From Bostrychus sinensis (lineage: Eukaryota > Chordata > Actinopteri > Gobiiformes > Eleotridae), in assembly GCA_020698575.1 (NCBI GenBank), contig CM036245.1, positions 4,768,109 to 4,832,108 on the forward strand: a stretch of DNA of 64,000 bases. The letters are read 5' to 3'. Shown piece after piece: positions 1 through 11,947 of this stretch. The position numbers and the translations under genes were made by a program. Below the pieces are notes generated by a model that worked only from the letters and a program-made list of their open reading frames with translations, ran no database searches and had not been told where the DNA came from. The stretch's first letter is position 1, and each line of letters opens with the position of its first letter.

Positions 1-246
1 ACATGAAAATTAATTTAGTCACAGCTTAGGCCTTGTTTTATTCCTGGTTTAGTCTGTGTTAAGTTTTGATTTGTGGCTGTTTTGACTTGTAAATACAGGA
101 ACTTGCATTTTTGTGAAATGTAGTGAATTTAACTTACTATGTTCGAAAAGTAGGCTCTATTTTCAAATATCGCAGTAATATAGTTATCGCAATTTTCAAC
201 ATAGTTATCGAATATCGCATGTTTTCTCCACTATCGTGCAGCCCTA
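1..246 (+). mobile_element. hAT MITE family 1, 3' part (cut by window edge)
   Basis: The 3' half of a roughly 440-bp family with ends TAGGGCTGCA...TGCAGCCCTA. It ends in the family terminus at 246. Other copies here are 3555-3993, 5450-6503, 30375-30657, 33577-34026, 47690-47801 and 62589-62780. Confidence 0.8.
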
Positions 247-665
247 ATCTGGGAGGTGGTACATTGAACCTAATACAGTATATAACCTACTGTATACACT
301 GACTCTGTATTGGGTTCCCCTACTTCCCAAATTCCACGTTAACCCTTGCCTATGCCTATATATAAACTGGAGATGTCCCATAGTAACTGATTGTGAGAGT
401 GAATGGTTGTCTGTCAGTGTGTGTTTCTTAAGGTTAACTTATTCTCCCATGTCGTACATAAATAGATCTGTCCTTTCCAAATGTTGTTGGCATCACAGCA
501 ATTATACTTTATTTTACCAAGACGGAAGAAAAATAGCAACAATCACAAAAACAAACATGGCGACGCCCATCGAGGTCTCTACACAGCATTTATAAAAAAA
601 GAGCCAAGAAAATGAGACAGAAATTTAGCAGCGATGATCTGTTCAGTCTTTGAATGAGTGACTAA

Positions 666-1281
666 AGCTGGGAACACACTACACGATTTTTTTGCCCGAT
701 TTTATAACGATTCACAGTTGCAGCGAGTCTTTACCAGTCAACAACAGTTGCAGGGAATCGTAATCACCAGTCGGCCCTGAAATCCGTTAGTGTGTGATGT
801 TTCAAAGACTCGAATCGTTAAGTGTGTGCGCCGCGGCCAATGAAAAACAGTTGATGGGACACAGGAAATAGCGTCAGGACGCAGACGAAGAAACAGGAAG
901 CGGCGGGAAAATATAAGCGGAAATTTGAAGAAGAAAACATAAACAATCATGGCAAACACCGAAGAAAGTTGAGCGCTACCCAAGCGAAACTAGATACATA
1001 GCCGTTTTTTCTTTCCCTTTTTCCAAACAGATAGCTGCGCACACAACGGCAACAGCGACCCAGGGAGCGTCCATGTTTGTTTACCATTTAGTTCTCGCGA
1101 GTTCCCCGCCAGAGTTTGCTGCGTTTGTTTGGCGTCAGTTGCAGTTACAGATCTTGTAGTGTGTGAGGCGCCAGTCTTTCAGTCGTCAGAACTAAATCTG
1201 CTGAAACCAGTCGTTAGTGTGAGCTCCTAGACTTTTCAGAATCTGTAACGACTGAGAAAATCGTGTAGTGTGTCCCCAGCT
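666..1281. mobile_element. PIF/Harbinger-like MITE, TAA target duplication
   Basis: Terminal inverted repeats read AGCTGGGAACACACTACACG on the left and the near-perfect complement on the right (CGTGTAGTGTGTCCCCAGCT). Both ends abut TAA (663-665 and 1282-1284), the 3-bp duplication expected for Harbinger elements. No intact transposase. Confidence 0.75.
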
Positions 1282-1405
1282 TAACTTTCTATTGTCGCTC
1301 CGTAAAAAGTTCAGCCTGCTTCTTCTGCTGTGCTGCCCCCCATTGGTCAACACATGTACTGCTCCGTTCATATTTATCCGCAAACTCTGGGAAAACGGAC
1401 CAACG

Positions 1406-1567
1406 CACGACAGAATGAACGCAGAAGACGGACAGAGCGCTAATGTATCTAACGTAGAGCATAAATGTGTTATAAGTGTCAGCCCCGCAACTAACTGGCC
1501 ACTTTCCTACCACCTCAGGCCCATAGTTACCGGGACAGGCTCTAGCCATCCCTTACAGAAATGCAGA
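1406..1567 (+). repeat. Dispersed fish repeat tail
   Basis: The stretch containing GGCCCATAGTTACCGGGACA resembles 21728-21865, both with the GGCCCATAGTTxCxGGGA core. These are old fragments of one interspersed family; the rest of 1282-2150 shows nothing recognisable. Confidence 0.5.
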
Positions 1568-2149
1568 AGTTGTCATGGCCAGTTTGGTTTTCAATGCTAA
1601 TTCCTCGAGATAAATGCGAGGAGTGAGGGAGGCGTAAAGAGAGACAGGCACCTAAAAGTGTTTTCAGTGTTAGTTTAAGTTATAAAATGTAAAATACTAA
1701 TGCTGTCCATGATATGGCCTGGCCTGCTCCCTTAAACCTTGAATACTAAAATCCCATTTGCACCTTTTTGTGTACTTTTGTTCACCTACACACATTTAAA
1801 ATGTATGAGACGCAGTATTCATTCAAATGCGGTCTGTGCTGTGTGTAGTGAAATGCTGTTTTCTGGTTAAAGTCTGATTACAATGCGGGATAAGGCAGTA
1901 ATTAGCGCTGTAGGAGGCTGTTTGTTCTAATGGACAAAGGCGCAGTGATTTAGTGGATCTGTCCAGACTTCTGCTGCTGCTGTAACCTCTAATTCTCACT
2001 TTCACACGTAATTCACAAGCGCTGCAGTTTAAACACGCCCTCAAACATGTGCAGTCTGAAAAGGCAAGGAAATGTGTCACCGTACAGGATATAAAGACAT
2101 TTTCTAGTAAGTTTTTCTCTAAATTAATAAAAGTATTTTTTTGACCTTG

Positions 2150-2352
2150 CAGGAAGTTTGAAGTTTATTGTCCCTGTGGAGAGTTTTGTTATCTGCATTT
2201 GACCCATCCATCATTTAATGCAGCTGGGGCAACTTGGAAGGAGCAGCGTCCGGGGAGCTTTTTCCAGATCTGAGCCAGGATTCTGGTCAGAAGTTCCTGC
2301 AGCTGGAGGATTATACTCTTGTGCATGTTTTAGGTTGATTGGAGAAACCAGA
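2150..2352 (-). repeat. SINE-like family 2, reverse copy
   Basis: Reads in reverse as the family seen at 15816-16108 and 19441-19735: ...CTCCAGCTGCAGG...GATCTGG...GACGCT... ending in a TTTATTGTCCCTGT-type 3' end. Degenerate, no clear target duplication. Confidence 0.55.
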
Positions 2353-2374
2353 GCTCTCTGCAAAGTCACAGTAA

Positions 2375-3116
2375 CAGTTCATTTTCCAGACTATACAGTC
2401 GCTCTGGAGTAGTAAGTGGCACTAGCCAAAAAATGCATAATGAAGAAGAAAAAAACATATAAATCACACTGGACTATAAATCACATTTTTTGGGGGAAAT
2501 TTATTTTACAAAATCCGACACCAAGAACAGACATTTCATGTTGAAAGGCAAGTTATAGTAATAATAGAATAGAGAACAACAGCTGAATAGGTGTGTGGTT
2601 TGCTAATGTAACACATTGATGGTTATTCAGCTACATGAAGCATAAACAACGAACTGAATAGGTGTCTCGTATGTTAACGTAATATATTAACAGTTATTCA
2701 CATAACTATAGCATAAAGAACATAATATAACAAGTTCACCAAACTCACCATCTCACTCCTAATCACTAAATCCTTTAAATTCTTCATCCTCGGTGTCGCT
2801 TCTGAACAACTCCGCCAACTCCGGAGGTAGACGAAGCGCCGCTTCCTCCTCTGCGTGGCTGTCGTCAGACTCAGCATCAGTTCCATTTCCAATTATTCCG
2901 CTCTTTCTCAGTTGTCTTTATAGCCTAAGTTGTTAGTGGTAATGTTTACATTTTAAATTGTCAGTGGTACAGGTGCAGCAGATGCTGGTACACAAGCCTA
3001 GAGCGCCCTCTAACCAACACCTGAAATATTTTAATATATAAGTCACACCTGAGTATACGTCGCACCCCGAGCCAGACTATGAACAAAAGTGTGACTTATA
3101 GTCCAGAAAATACAGG
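2375..3116 (-). mobile_element. TIR element with transposase-tail relic
   Basis: Ends ATTTTCCAGACTATA and TATAGTCCAGAAAAT are inverted repeats. It interrupts an older TTAA-type repeat (flanks CACAGTAACAG and ATTATTTTAAGTTATAAAAC rejoin into that family). On the minus strand around 2750-2890 a frame reads ELAELFRSDTEDEEFKGF then stop, the same acidic tail found in the element at 17109. Probably a deletion derivative of a Tc1/mariner-pogo type transposon (inference). Confidence 0.65.
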
Positions 3117-3212
3117 TACATTATTTTAAGTTATAAAACCTGAAATACTAATGCAAATATGTCCAAAATCATTTCACAAAGCCTAAAAAAGCATAATATA
3201 GGACCTTTAAAT
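3117..3212 (+). repeat. TTAA-type MITE family, 3' remnant
   Basis: ATTATTTTAAGTTATAAAAC...AGGACCTTTAA is the 3' end of a family also at 21930-22455, 28490-28995 and 34217-35022. It is separated from its 5' part by the element at 2375-3116. Confidence 0.6.
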
Positions 3213-3554
3213 CCTGGTTTGACCTGATTTAGTCTTCAGGAGCTAAATTGTGAGATTTTATACAGACAACTTGACACTGAACACAAAATCAATTTAGGTT
3301 AAGTGTCGGAAACCTTCATGCAAAAAGAAATGGTATTTATAAAGTTTAAAAATGTTCTCATTAGGCCCCACTTGGTCCTGGAATTGACCCCAGGCCTGTG
3401 TCGTTCCAATATTAATAGTAGTAACTGTATTTGTAGTAGCAGCAGTCTTAGTAGTAGCAGTAGTAGAAAACTGGTACTTTGCTCTAGTACTACTTCTGTT
3501 GAGTATTTTTACTTCTGCTTGCATAATAGCATTTTATTAACTATTACTTTTAAT

Positions 3555-3993
3555 TAGGGCTGCATAATATATCACAAAATTATCACAATATCAGCAAATG
3601 TAATATCCGTATCGCAAGAATCTAAATATATCACAATAACTCTGTGGTCTTCCATCTGACAGAGATTTACACTGAAGAATCATTTTCCACCAGAGCCTTA
3701 AAAGAACATGTGTTGTGACTAAATAAAAATGTTTAAAAAGTCCAGTTTTAGTGGAAATTTAATTAATTTAGTCCCAGCTTAGCCTTGTTTTATTCCTGGT
3801 TTAGTCTGTGTTAAGTTTAGATTTTGTGGCTGTTTTGACTTGTAAATACAGGAACTTACATTTTTGTGAAATGTAGTGAATTTAACTTACTATGTTAGAA
3901 AAATAGGCTCTATTTTCAAATATCGCAATATTATCGGAATTTTCAACATAGTTATCGAATATCGCATGTTTTCCTCCATATCATGCAGCCCTA
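3555..3993 (+). mobile_element. hAT MITE family 1, full copy
   Basis: Starts TAGGGCTGCATAATATATC and ends GATATG-like TCATGCAGCCCTA. Flanked by 8-bp duplications CTTTTAAT/TTTTTAAT (7 of 8 match), the hAT hallmark. Noncoding, 439 bp. Confidence 0.85.
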
Positions 3994-4729
3994 TTTTTAA
4001 TACATTATTCCACCTCTGTTGTTACATATTCAGTATTTGTGGCTTCAGGATCCCGCCCTGTGTAGAATAAATCCTCACTGAGCCACTTGCTAACGTTCTC
4101 TAACCATTCACTGACAACGCACACATTTAGTTAGCCATGTGCCATAGCCTTAAAAAAAAACCTAGCTTCCTTGCTTCCTTACTTCATTCTTACCTGCTTA
4201 GTTTCTTACTTGCATCTGTCCGGTCTCTCTCTGTGTAAACGATCAGGTGGTCTTCCTCTATTCCCTTCCATTCTTCTACTTCTACTTTTCCACCACAAAG
4301 AGCCGGTTTCCTCCCACACCAGCACTAAAGTTTAAAGTGATTGTGTCTTAATGAATGTAGAGCAGTGTAAGGGCCACACAGAGGAAACAGATGGCTCAAC
4401 ATCACGGCTCACAGCTTTAAATATTTTAAGCTTTCTGAGTGTGTGTGTGGTTAAACGTTAAACTTTTGAAAGTGCCTCTGTAGGAGTCTGGGGCTTTCCT
4501 GGAGCTGGGTATAAAGAAGGGTCCACTAATGGCATAGTCACAAAGAAACCTAAGTCCTCGGGTTTTTTTCTTTCCTTTCAGCTCGCCACAGCAAATCATT
4601 TGAGTCCCAGTGTGAGGATTTTTCATAGGTTGTACACCTTGATGACACAACCCTCTCTGTATTTATCCAGGCTTGAGACAGACACAAAGATCTCTGGCTT
4701 GTGAGAACTTGGTTTGACAACAATTTAAA

Positions 4730-5236
4730 GTTAAAGGGCCGCTATTCTGCCAATTCTCCTCTTTTTCCCTCCTCAAAAACAGACGTGGAGTTGTGTTTTG
4801 TTTCATTCGTGCCTGTTTAAGTAATCCTGTAATCCTCTAATTCCACGAACCTCCGCCTCTCCCACGAAGCCCCGCCCACTCCAGGAAGCACTGGCCAATC
4901 AACAGCAAGCCCTCTACATCCTGTCTGTGCTCATTAATTTATCCAAAAAACAGTGTACAGCTCTGTTTCCACTGATTTTTCACAGACATTTTTACTTTGG
5001 GAGCAAAATGGCATCATACAAAAAGTTCAAGGAAGTGAATAGCTAGTTTTTCTCTGTTTGTGTTCAAAAGACGGCAACAGTCTGCCCTCTGCTGGTCTCT
5101 TCACCTGTTGCTTTATGGCACCAGTAGTGTACTTATTAAAAACATTTTCTTTTAGTCACATAATGTATTAAAAGGTTGTAAAATGTGCTGCTGTGGTTTA
5201 AAAATAGGAATAAAACCTATATAACTAAAGCTTGGC
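4730..5236 (+). repeat. Degenerate TTAA-type MITE relative
   Basis: Begins TTAAAGGGCCGCTATTCTGC and contains CCTCAAAAACAGACGTGGAG and TAATCCTGTAATCCTC, related to the family at 21930-22455 but diverged in the middle. Followed at 5277-5304 by a short CT dinucleotide tract. Confidence 0.5.
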
Positions 5237-5449
5237 ACGTTAACGCATAATTATTTAATGCCAATAATTATTTTAATGCCCTCTCTCTCTATCTCTCTCT
5301 CTATTGGGTGCACTGCAGGATAGAGTACAGAGACATGAGAGGAGATGGTCCTGACAGAGAAGACTTTTAACTTCCTTACAGAGTTTGTTTCATGTGGATA
5401 GGCCCTTGGATCATGGAGATACAAACCTCTAAAGTCTTACAACGTTAAT

Positions 5450-6503
5450 GCACAATATATCGCAAAATTATCGTTATCGCAATATCAGCAAACGCAATAT
5501 CCGTATCGCAAGAATCTAAATATATCGCAATAAAGCTGTGGTCTTCCATCTGACAGAGATTTACACTGAAGAATCATTTTCCACCAGAGCCTTAAAAGAG
5601 TTTTAGTGGTAATTTAATTAATTTAGTCACAGCTTAGCCTTGTTTTATTCCTGGTTTAGTCTGTGTTAAGTTTTGATTTTGTGGCTGTTTTGACTTGTAA
5701 ATACAGGAACTTACATTTTTGTGAAATGTAGTGAATTTAACTTACTATGTTCGAAAACTAGGCTCTAATTTAAAATATCGCAATAATATCGTTATCGCTA
5801 TTTTCAACATAGTTATCAAATATCGCATGTGTATAGAAGGGATAGTAGTGGTTCGATGAGAGTTGGGACACTATAGATAGATTCCGGCCAGAGAATCCCT
5901 TTAATCAGCTTTATTTATATTCCAGCATTCCACATGCATTGTGTGTGTGTGGTCTAAATGAACAGAAAGAGAAAAGAAATACTAAGAGTGAACATTCTTA
6001 ATACAAATATTCTACTAAAATAATAATAACATAAATCAAATGACAGTGTACTAGCATTCTCCTCGTTACTCATAGTACATAAATACACACATATATATAT
6101 ATATTTCTACATTATGTGAAACATAACTAATCAAATATTAATGAACCATTAAGCTACATATAATTAGCAAAACAACTAGGCTCACAGATCAGGAAATTGA
6201 CACAAAAAAACTAGCAACCCAAAGGGAGGAGCCCAGCTATCAGCACATGCCTAACACAACAAAAGTCCTTAAATAATCACCTAAAAGTAAAACATAAACA
6301 TCAAACTTACATCATTCTTCATATAACGCACACAGAACGAACAACGGGCCTGCCTCTGCTCTCACGGAGAAGCGACAACCAATTAAGCACCGCGCTGTTC
6401 ATGCGCTGCTCACATGATGAGGCGTTTAGGTGCACTGTGTAAATTTGAGAGTTAGGCCAATAGGCTTTTGTACAGCATGTTTTCTCCATATCCTGCAGCC
6501 CTG
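5450..6503 (+). mobile_element. hAT MITE family 1 split by a solo LTR
   Basis: The 5' part is 5450-5829 (left terminus eroded). The 3' terminal 25 bp, ending TCCTGCAGCCCTG, resumes at 6475-6503. The gap is exactly the LTR at 5830-6474 plus its duplicated GCATG. Confidence 0.8.
5830..6474 (-). mobile_element. Solo LTR of a retrotransposon
   Basis: Starts TGTATAGAAGG and ends TTTTGTACA (TG...CA termini). Flanked by a perfect 5-bp duplication GCATG (5825-5829 and 6475-6479), inside a hAT MITE whose sequence rejoins across it. An AATAAA signal lies on the minus strand at 5910-5915 near one end, suggesting minus orientation. No gag or pol. It ends 121 bp before exon 1 of the window. Confidence 0.85.
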
Positions 6504-6595
6504 CAAACAAGTGTGCAGTAACAAAAATGTTTCCCTCCCTGTGAGTTTTCCTTCCTCTGACCCTCCTCTTCCTCTGTCGTCCTCTCTGTGCGCAG

Positions 6596-6764
6596 CGGCC
6601 ATCGAGGCGTGTCTGGGGCACATGTTGAAGAGGAGAGCCGCCGGGTTCCTGCGCAGCGACAAGATCGCGGCACTCTTCACCAAAGTGGGCAAAGTGTACG
6701 AGACGGCCGGAGACGTCTGCCGCAAGGTCCAGGAGCAGCTCAACCAGCAGTCGGAGATCACCAG
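6596..6764 (+). CDS. sgsm2: sgsm2 exon 1 of window: RUN domain, N-terminal part
   Basis: Acceptor cgcag precedes 6596 and donor gtacac follows 6764. It begins with the last 2 nt of a codon and ends with 2 nt (AG). The translation includes HMLKRRAAGFLRSDKIAALF, the signature of the SGSM RUN domain, followed by KVGKVYETAGDVCRKVQ. The preceding coding exon, with the initiator Met and about 40 residues, is not in the window. A 31-bp minisatellite starts only 6 bp past the donor. Confidence 0.92.
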
Positions 6765-9700
6765 GTACACGACCAATGATGAGGCAGCACTGACCGTCAC
6801 GGACCAATGATGAGGCAGTACTGACCGTCATGGACCAATGATGAGGCAGTACTGACCGTCATGGACCAATGATGAGGCAGTACTGACCGTCATGGACCAA
6901 TGATGAGGCAGTACTGACCGTCATGGACCAATGGTGTAGCAGTACTGACAGTCATGGACCAATGATGAGGCAGCGCTGACCGTCATGGACCAATGATGAG
7001 GCAGTACTGACCGTCATGGACCAATGATGAGGCAGTACTGACCGTCATGGACCAATGATGAGGCAGCACTGACCGTCATGGACCAATGGTGTAGCAGTAC
7101 TGACAGTCATGGACCAATGATGAGGCAGTACTGACCGTCATGGACCAATGATGAGGCAGTACTGACCGTCATGGACCAATGATGAGGCAGTGCTGACCGT
7201 CATGGACCAATGATGAGGCAGCACTGACCGTCATGGACCAATGATGAGGCAGCACTGACCGTCATGGACCAATGGTGTAGCAGTACTGACCGTCATGGAC
7301 CAATGATGAAGCAGTACAGTACAATATAATTATAACGACTAATTAATAACCCCTCAGTGTAGCTCTTTAAGTGTGAAAATGCCTAAATCAGGGGTAGTCA
7401 ACAGGCGTCCCATGGGCCACATCCGGCCGCTAGAGCGTTCCATCCGGCCCCCAGAATGTTACTAACACAAAAACATCTGAGTAGAGCCCAGTTTAATCAA
7501 CCTGCGCCGATAAGAACACTTCTGTTTTCACCGGGAAAGTGTTTTGAGATCTGAGTGTTTCCAAGCAGTTTGGACTCTTACTGCAGTTCATGGGAAACAT
7601 CCAAAATCACTTTATCTCAGCCTGAAAAGCTCGAAACGGCAATAAAAAGATTTTACTCAAATGCATTTTGTAGCTTTCCCCAAGATCTGCCGGCAGTAGT
7701 TAGCAATTTATTGTCCCTGTAAGGAAATTGATTTGCAGTGAAAACATTAAACACATTACGTACAGTGTGTTCAACATTCAACATAAAATCAAGTAGAAAA
7801 CAGGCTTTGACCAGGCTTTACCATTAGTAAGAGGTTAATTAAAAAATCGCCTTCCGTGCATTTTATACTTTAAAAAAAAATAATTTCAGCTTGATAGATA
7901 ACACATTTTTAATGATCAAAAAACTCTAAAATTGTGAATGTGAATAAATTTTGCTCTGTGCAGACCAGCTGAACACAGAGATAAATAGTTATTTAAGAAT
8001 TTAGACTTAAAATTTTATTCAATGAACCAATTACCTGTGGGACAAACGACTGTCTGGTTCTGTTTTTGCTGATGCTTGGGTATCGATGCCTCCGCCTGAT
8101 GGGAGCAAATGCATTAAAAAGCAGGTGTTTTGGTAAAATGTTCTCTTCTTTGTTCTTTGACCTGAGTAAATGTTCTGCAGACTGTTGAGAGTAATACTTT
8201 GTATTTTACTGGCAGTGAGAACCATTTTTCTTTGTGAGTTCTTTTGTGCCTTGCAGCCCCAAACCAACAGATAATACAAAACACACAAAAGCTCTGTAAA
8301 CATGACGGTGTTACTGTTACGTTTCCTGTTAAACACGTGTGCTACAGACCTGAGTGGAATCTCCGTCCTGTGAACAATCTGTGTTTGTTTACACAGATTT
8401 ATTAAGCGTTACACAGCATCTGTTTGTACTGTCATCACCCAGACACTAACACCACACTAACACCACACAATCACTGCTACAGTCTGGAGAAGCAGACAGG
8501 AGCAATGACACAGAGACTAAACTTAGACTTAGAGCTCAGTTTGTCAAAAACACAAGTAAAATGTAGGATAGGTATACAATGGTTACAGCAATAAAAAAAA
8601 CTGAATAAAATTAGTGCTGTCAATTGATTAAAAAAATTAATCAGATTAATCACAATGTGTAACTTGGTAGGTTTTCCATGACAATATGCAGCGTTTAAAT
8701 AAAAAAAAAAGTCCAGAGAGGTTGAGGAGTATGTTTTTACTTGGATAAAAAAAAATACATCTCAGAAATAACTTGTGAATATTGTGAGAGAGCCTTTAAT
8801 AAATCTGTGTAGTAACTGAGATAACAGCGTCTGCTGAACTGTGCTCTGCATTAAATCTACTGCAGACTCATACACCTCTGCTCCTCTCAGCGCCGCGGGC
8901 AGGGGCGGGTCACCTGTCAGCGGCAGGGCACGGTCACCTGTCAGGGGCGGGTCACCTGTCAGGGGCGCGGTCACCTGTCAGGGGCGCGGTCACCTGTCAG
9001 GGGCAGAGTCACCTGTCAGGGGCGAGGTCACCTGTCAGGGGCGCGGTCACCTGTCAGGGGCAGAGTCACCTGTCAAAGGCGGGGCATGATCACCTGTCAG
9101 GGGCGCGGTCACCTGTCAGGGGCGGGGTGCGGTCACCTGTCAGGGGTGCGGTCACCTGTCAGGGGCGGGGTCACCTGTCAGGGGTGGGGTGCGGTCACCT
9201 GTCAGGGGCGGGGTGCGGTCACCTGTCAGGGGTGCGGTCACCTGTCAGGGGCGGGGTGCGGTCACCTGTCAGGGGCGGAGTCACCTGTCAGGGGCGCGGA
9301 CACCTGTCAGGGGCGGAGTCACATGTCAGGGGCGCGGTCACCTGTCAGGGGCGGAGTCACCTGTCAGGGGCGCGTTCACCTGTCAGGGGCGGAGTCACCT
9401 GTCAGGGGCGCGGACACCTGTCAGGGGCGGAGTCACCTGTCAGGGGCGCGTTCACCTGTCAGGGGCGCGTTCACCTGTCAGGGGCGCGTTCACCTGTCAG
9501 GGGCGGAGTCACCTGTCAGGGGCGCGGACAGCTGTCAGGGGCGGAGTCACATGTCAGGGGCGCGGTCACCTGTCAGGGGCGGAGTCACCTGTCAGGGGCG
9601 CGTTCACCTGTCAGGGGCGGAGTCACCTGTCAGGGGCGCGTTCACCTGTCAGGGGCGGAGTCACCTGTCAGGGGCGCGTTCACCTGTCAGGGGCGCGTTC

Positions 9701-11744
9701 ACCTGTCAGGGGCGGAGTCACCTGTCAGGGGCGCGGACAGCTGTCAGGGGCGGAGTCACCTGTCAGGGGCGCGGTCACCTGTCAGGGGCGGAGTCACCTG
9801 TCAGGGGCGCGGACACCTGTCAGGGGCGGAGTCACCTGTCAGGGGCGCGGTCACCTGTCAGGGGCGGAGTCACCTGTCAGGGGCGCGGTCACCTGTCAGG
9901 GGCGGAGTCACCTGTCAGGGGCGCGTTCACCTGTCAGGGGCGGAGTCACCTGTCAGGGGCGCGTTCACCTGTCAGGGGCGGAGTCACCTGTCAGGGGCGC
10001 GGTCACCTGTCAGGGGCGGAGTCACCTGTCAGGGGCGCGTTCACCTGTCAGGGGCGGAGTCACCTGTCAGGGGTGCGGTCACCTGTCAGGGGCGGAGTCA
10101 CCTGTCAGGGGCGCGGTCACCTGTCAGGGGCGGAGTCACCTGTCAGGGGCGCGTTCACCTGTCAGGGGCGCGGTCACCTGTCAGGGGCGGAGTCACCTGT
10201 CAGGGGCGCGGTCACCTGTCAGGGGCGCGGTCACCTGTCAGGGGCGGAGTCACCTGTCAGGGGCGCGGTCACCTGTCAGGGGCGGAGTCACCTGTCAGGG
10301 GCGCGGTCACCTGTCAGGGGCGCGTTCACCTGTCAGGGGCGTGGTCACCTGTCAGGGGCGGAGTCACTGCAAATGAATGGTTTGTAGGAGTTTGTGGCTC
10401 CATGAGTTCAGGGATGACCATGGATCGTCACGCGCTCTCACCGCGGGTCCAGGACGCACAGAAAGCACAGCTCCCAGGACGCACACAGACAGAGGCAGTG
10501 AAAGGAAGCGATGTAAAAAGCACACGTAACATTTATTAGTAAAAAGTTTTACACATGATCTGTGAGGGGAGGGAAAGGAGAGAGCTGCAGTGCAGCGGCC
10601 AAAGCAGTGGACTCGTCCTGAAGTGGAACCACAGCAAACTGTGAGGCAGGTGCTCTCTCCTCTGGACGCGTGGGTCGTTCACCGTGAAACCAAGTCAATG
10701 ACAGGAGGTGTTTAAATTAATTTATCCGCACAAATATGCATAAAGTTAAATCGCTGTTCGTATTATGCTAACGGCGACTCAGCGAGTCGAGTAAAGTTAG
10801 CACAATATTCACAGATTCAAACTTCCGGGGTCAATAGCTCACAAACGCAGCGTTATTGGAATATAAAACGTATGTCACCTCACTCACCGTTACGTAGACA
10901 AATGACTACAACCTCACTTTTAGCAATAAGAAGCGTATTTTCAGCGCTACACAGATCATGGCTCCAAATACGCAGCGGGCGCTGGGTACGAGCGCTTAGG
11001 GACCGTCAACAAATGACAATACCATGGATGAAAAAACTCAAAAAACTGATTGTCATTCACCGCACAGCAAGAAAACTCATATCACACTTCGAACTACAAC
11101 ACAGTGAACGTGCTACAACCTTTATTTTTTTCCATATGGGGCTCTATTACTATTTTTATGAACATTTATGATTATTAATCTTCAATATCTTTGGCATTAT
11201 GGGCTGTAATGACACCAAACTCACACCACTTATCAAAGGTTGTAGTACGTTCACCAGTGTCATAATGAATCATCCATAGTATTGTTATTTATTTACGGTC
11301 CCTAAGTGCTCGTCCCAGCAGCCCGCTGCGTATTTGGAGCCATGATCTGTGTAGCAGCTGAAAATACGCTTCTTATTGATAAAAGTGAGGTTGTAGGTCA
11401 TTTGTCTACGTAACGGTGAGTGAGGTGACATACAGTCCCAATTTAACCGGGACAGTCCCAGTTTAACCGGGACAGTCCCAGTTTAACCGGGACAGTCCCA
11501 GGTTTAGGCTCCTTGTCTCATGTCCCAACACATAATACACAACAACAGCCTCACCGACCTATGGCTTTGTTTATGAACAACCCCCCCCTCTCCGTCACCT
11601 GCTCGTTACTGCCGTTACCATGACAACTGACAAGGTAAAAGCCACAGAGCATCATGGGAAACGAGAGCCAGAGAGAAACACATGAGCTGACAGAAGCAAG
11701 AGAGGATACAGAGGATACATACACTCTCTGTTTACATGGAAACA

Positions 11745-11780
<36 letters not shown>

Positions 11781-11787
11781 AGTAATG

Positions 11788-11819
<32 letters not shown>

Positions 11820-11826
11820 AGTAATG

Positions 11827-11867
<41 letters not shown>

Positions 11868-11874
11868 AGTAATG

Positions 11875-11906
<32 letters not shown>

Positions 11907-11913
11907 AGTAATG

Positions 11914-11947
<34 letters not shown>

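Noticed and set aside
6430..6810. Larger first exon starting from a Met at 6430
   Set aside because: The upstream part reads through a transposon end and the LTR. The acceptor at 6595 gives the conserved RUN start, so the extension is read-through.
9086..10539. Three plus-strand open frames of 395-470 residues (SPVRGAVTCQGRGHLSG repeats)
   Set aside because: The 19-bp GC-rich minisatellite has no stop in any forward frame. The three frames translate the same repeat and show no gene signals.
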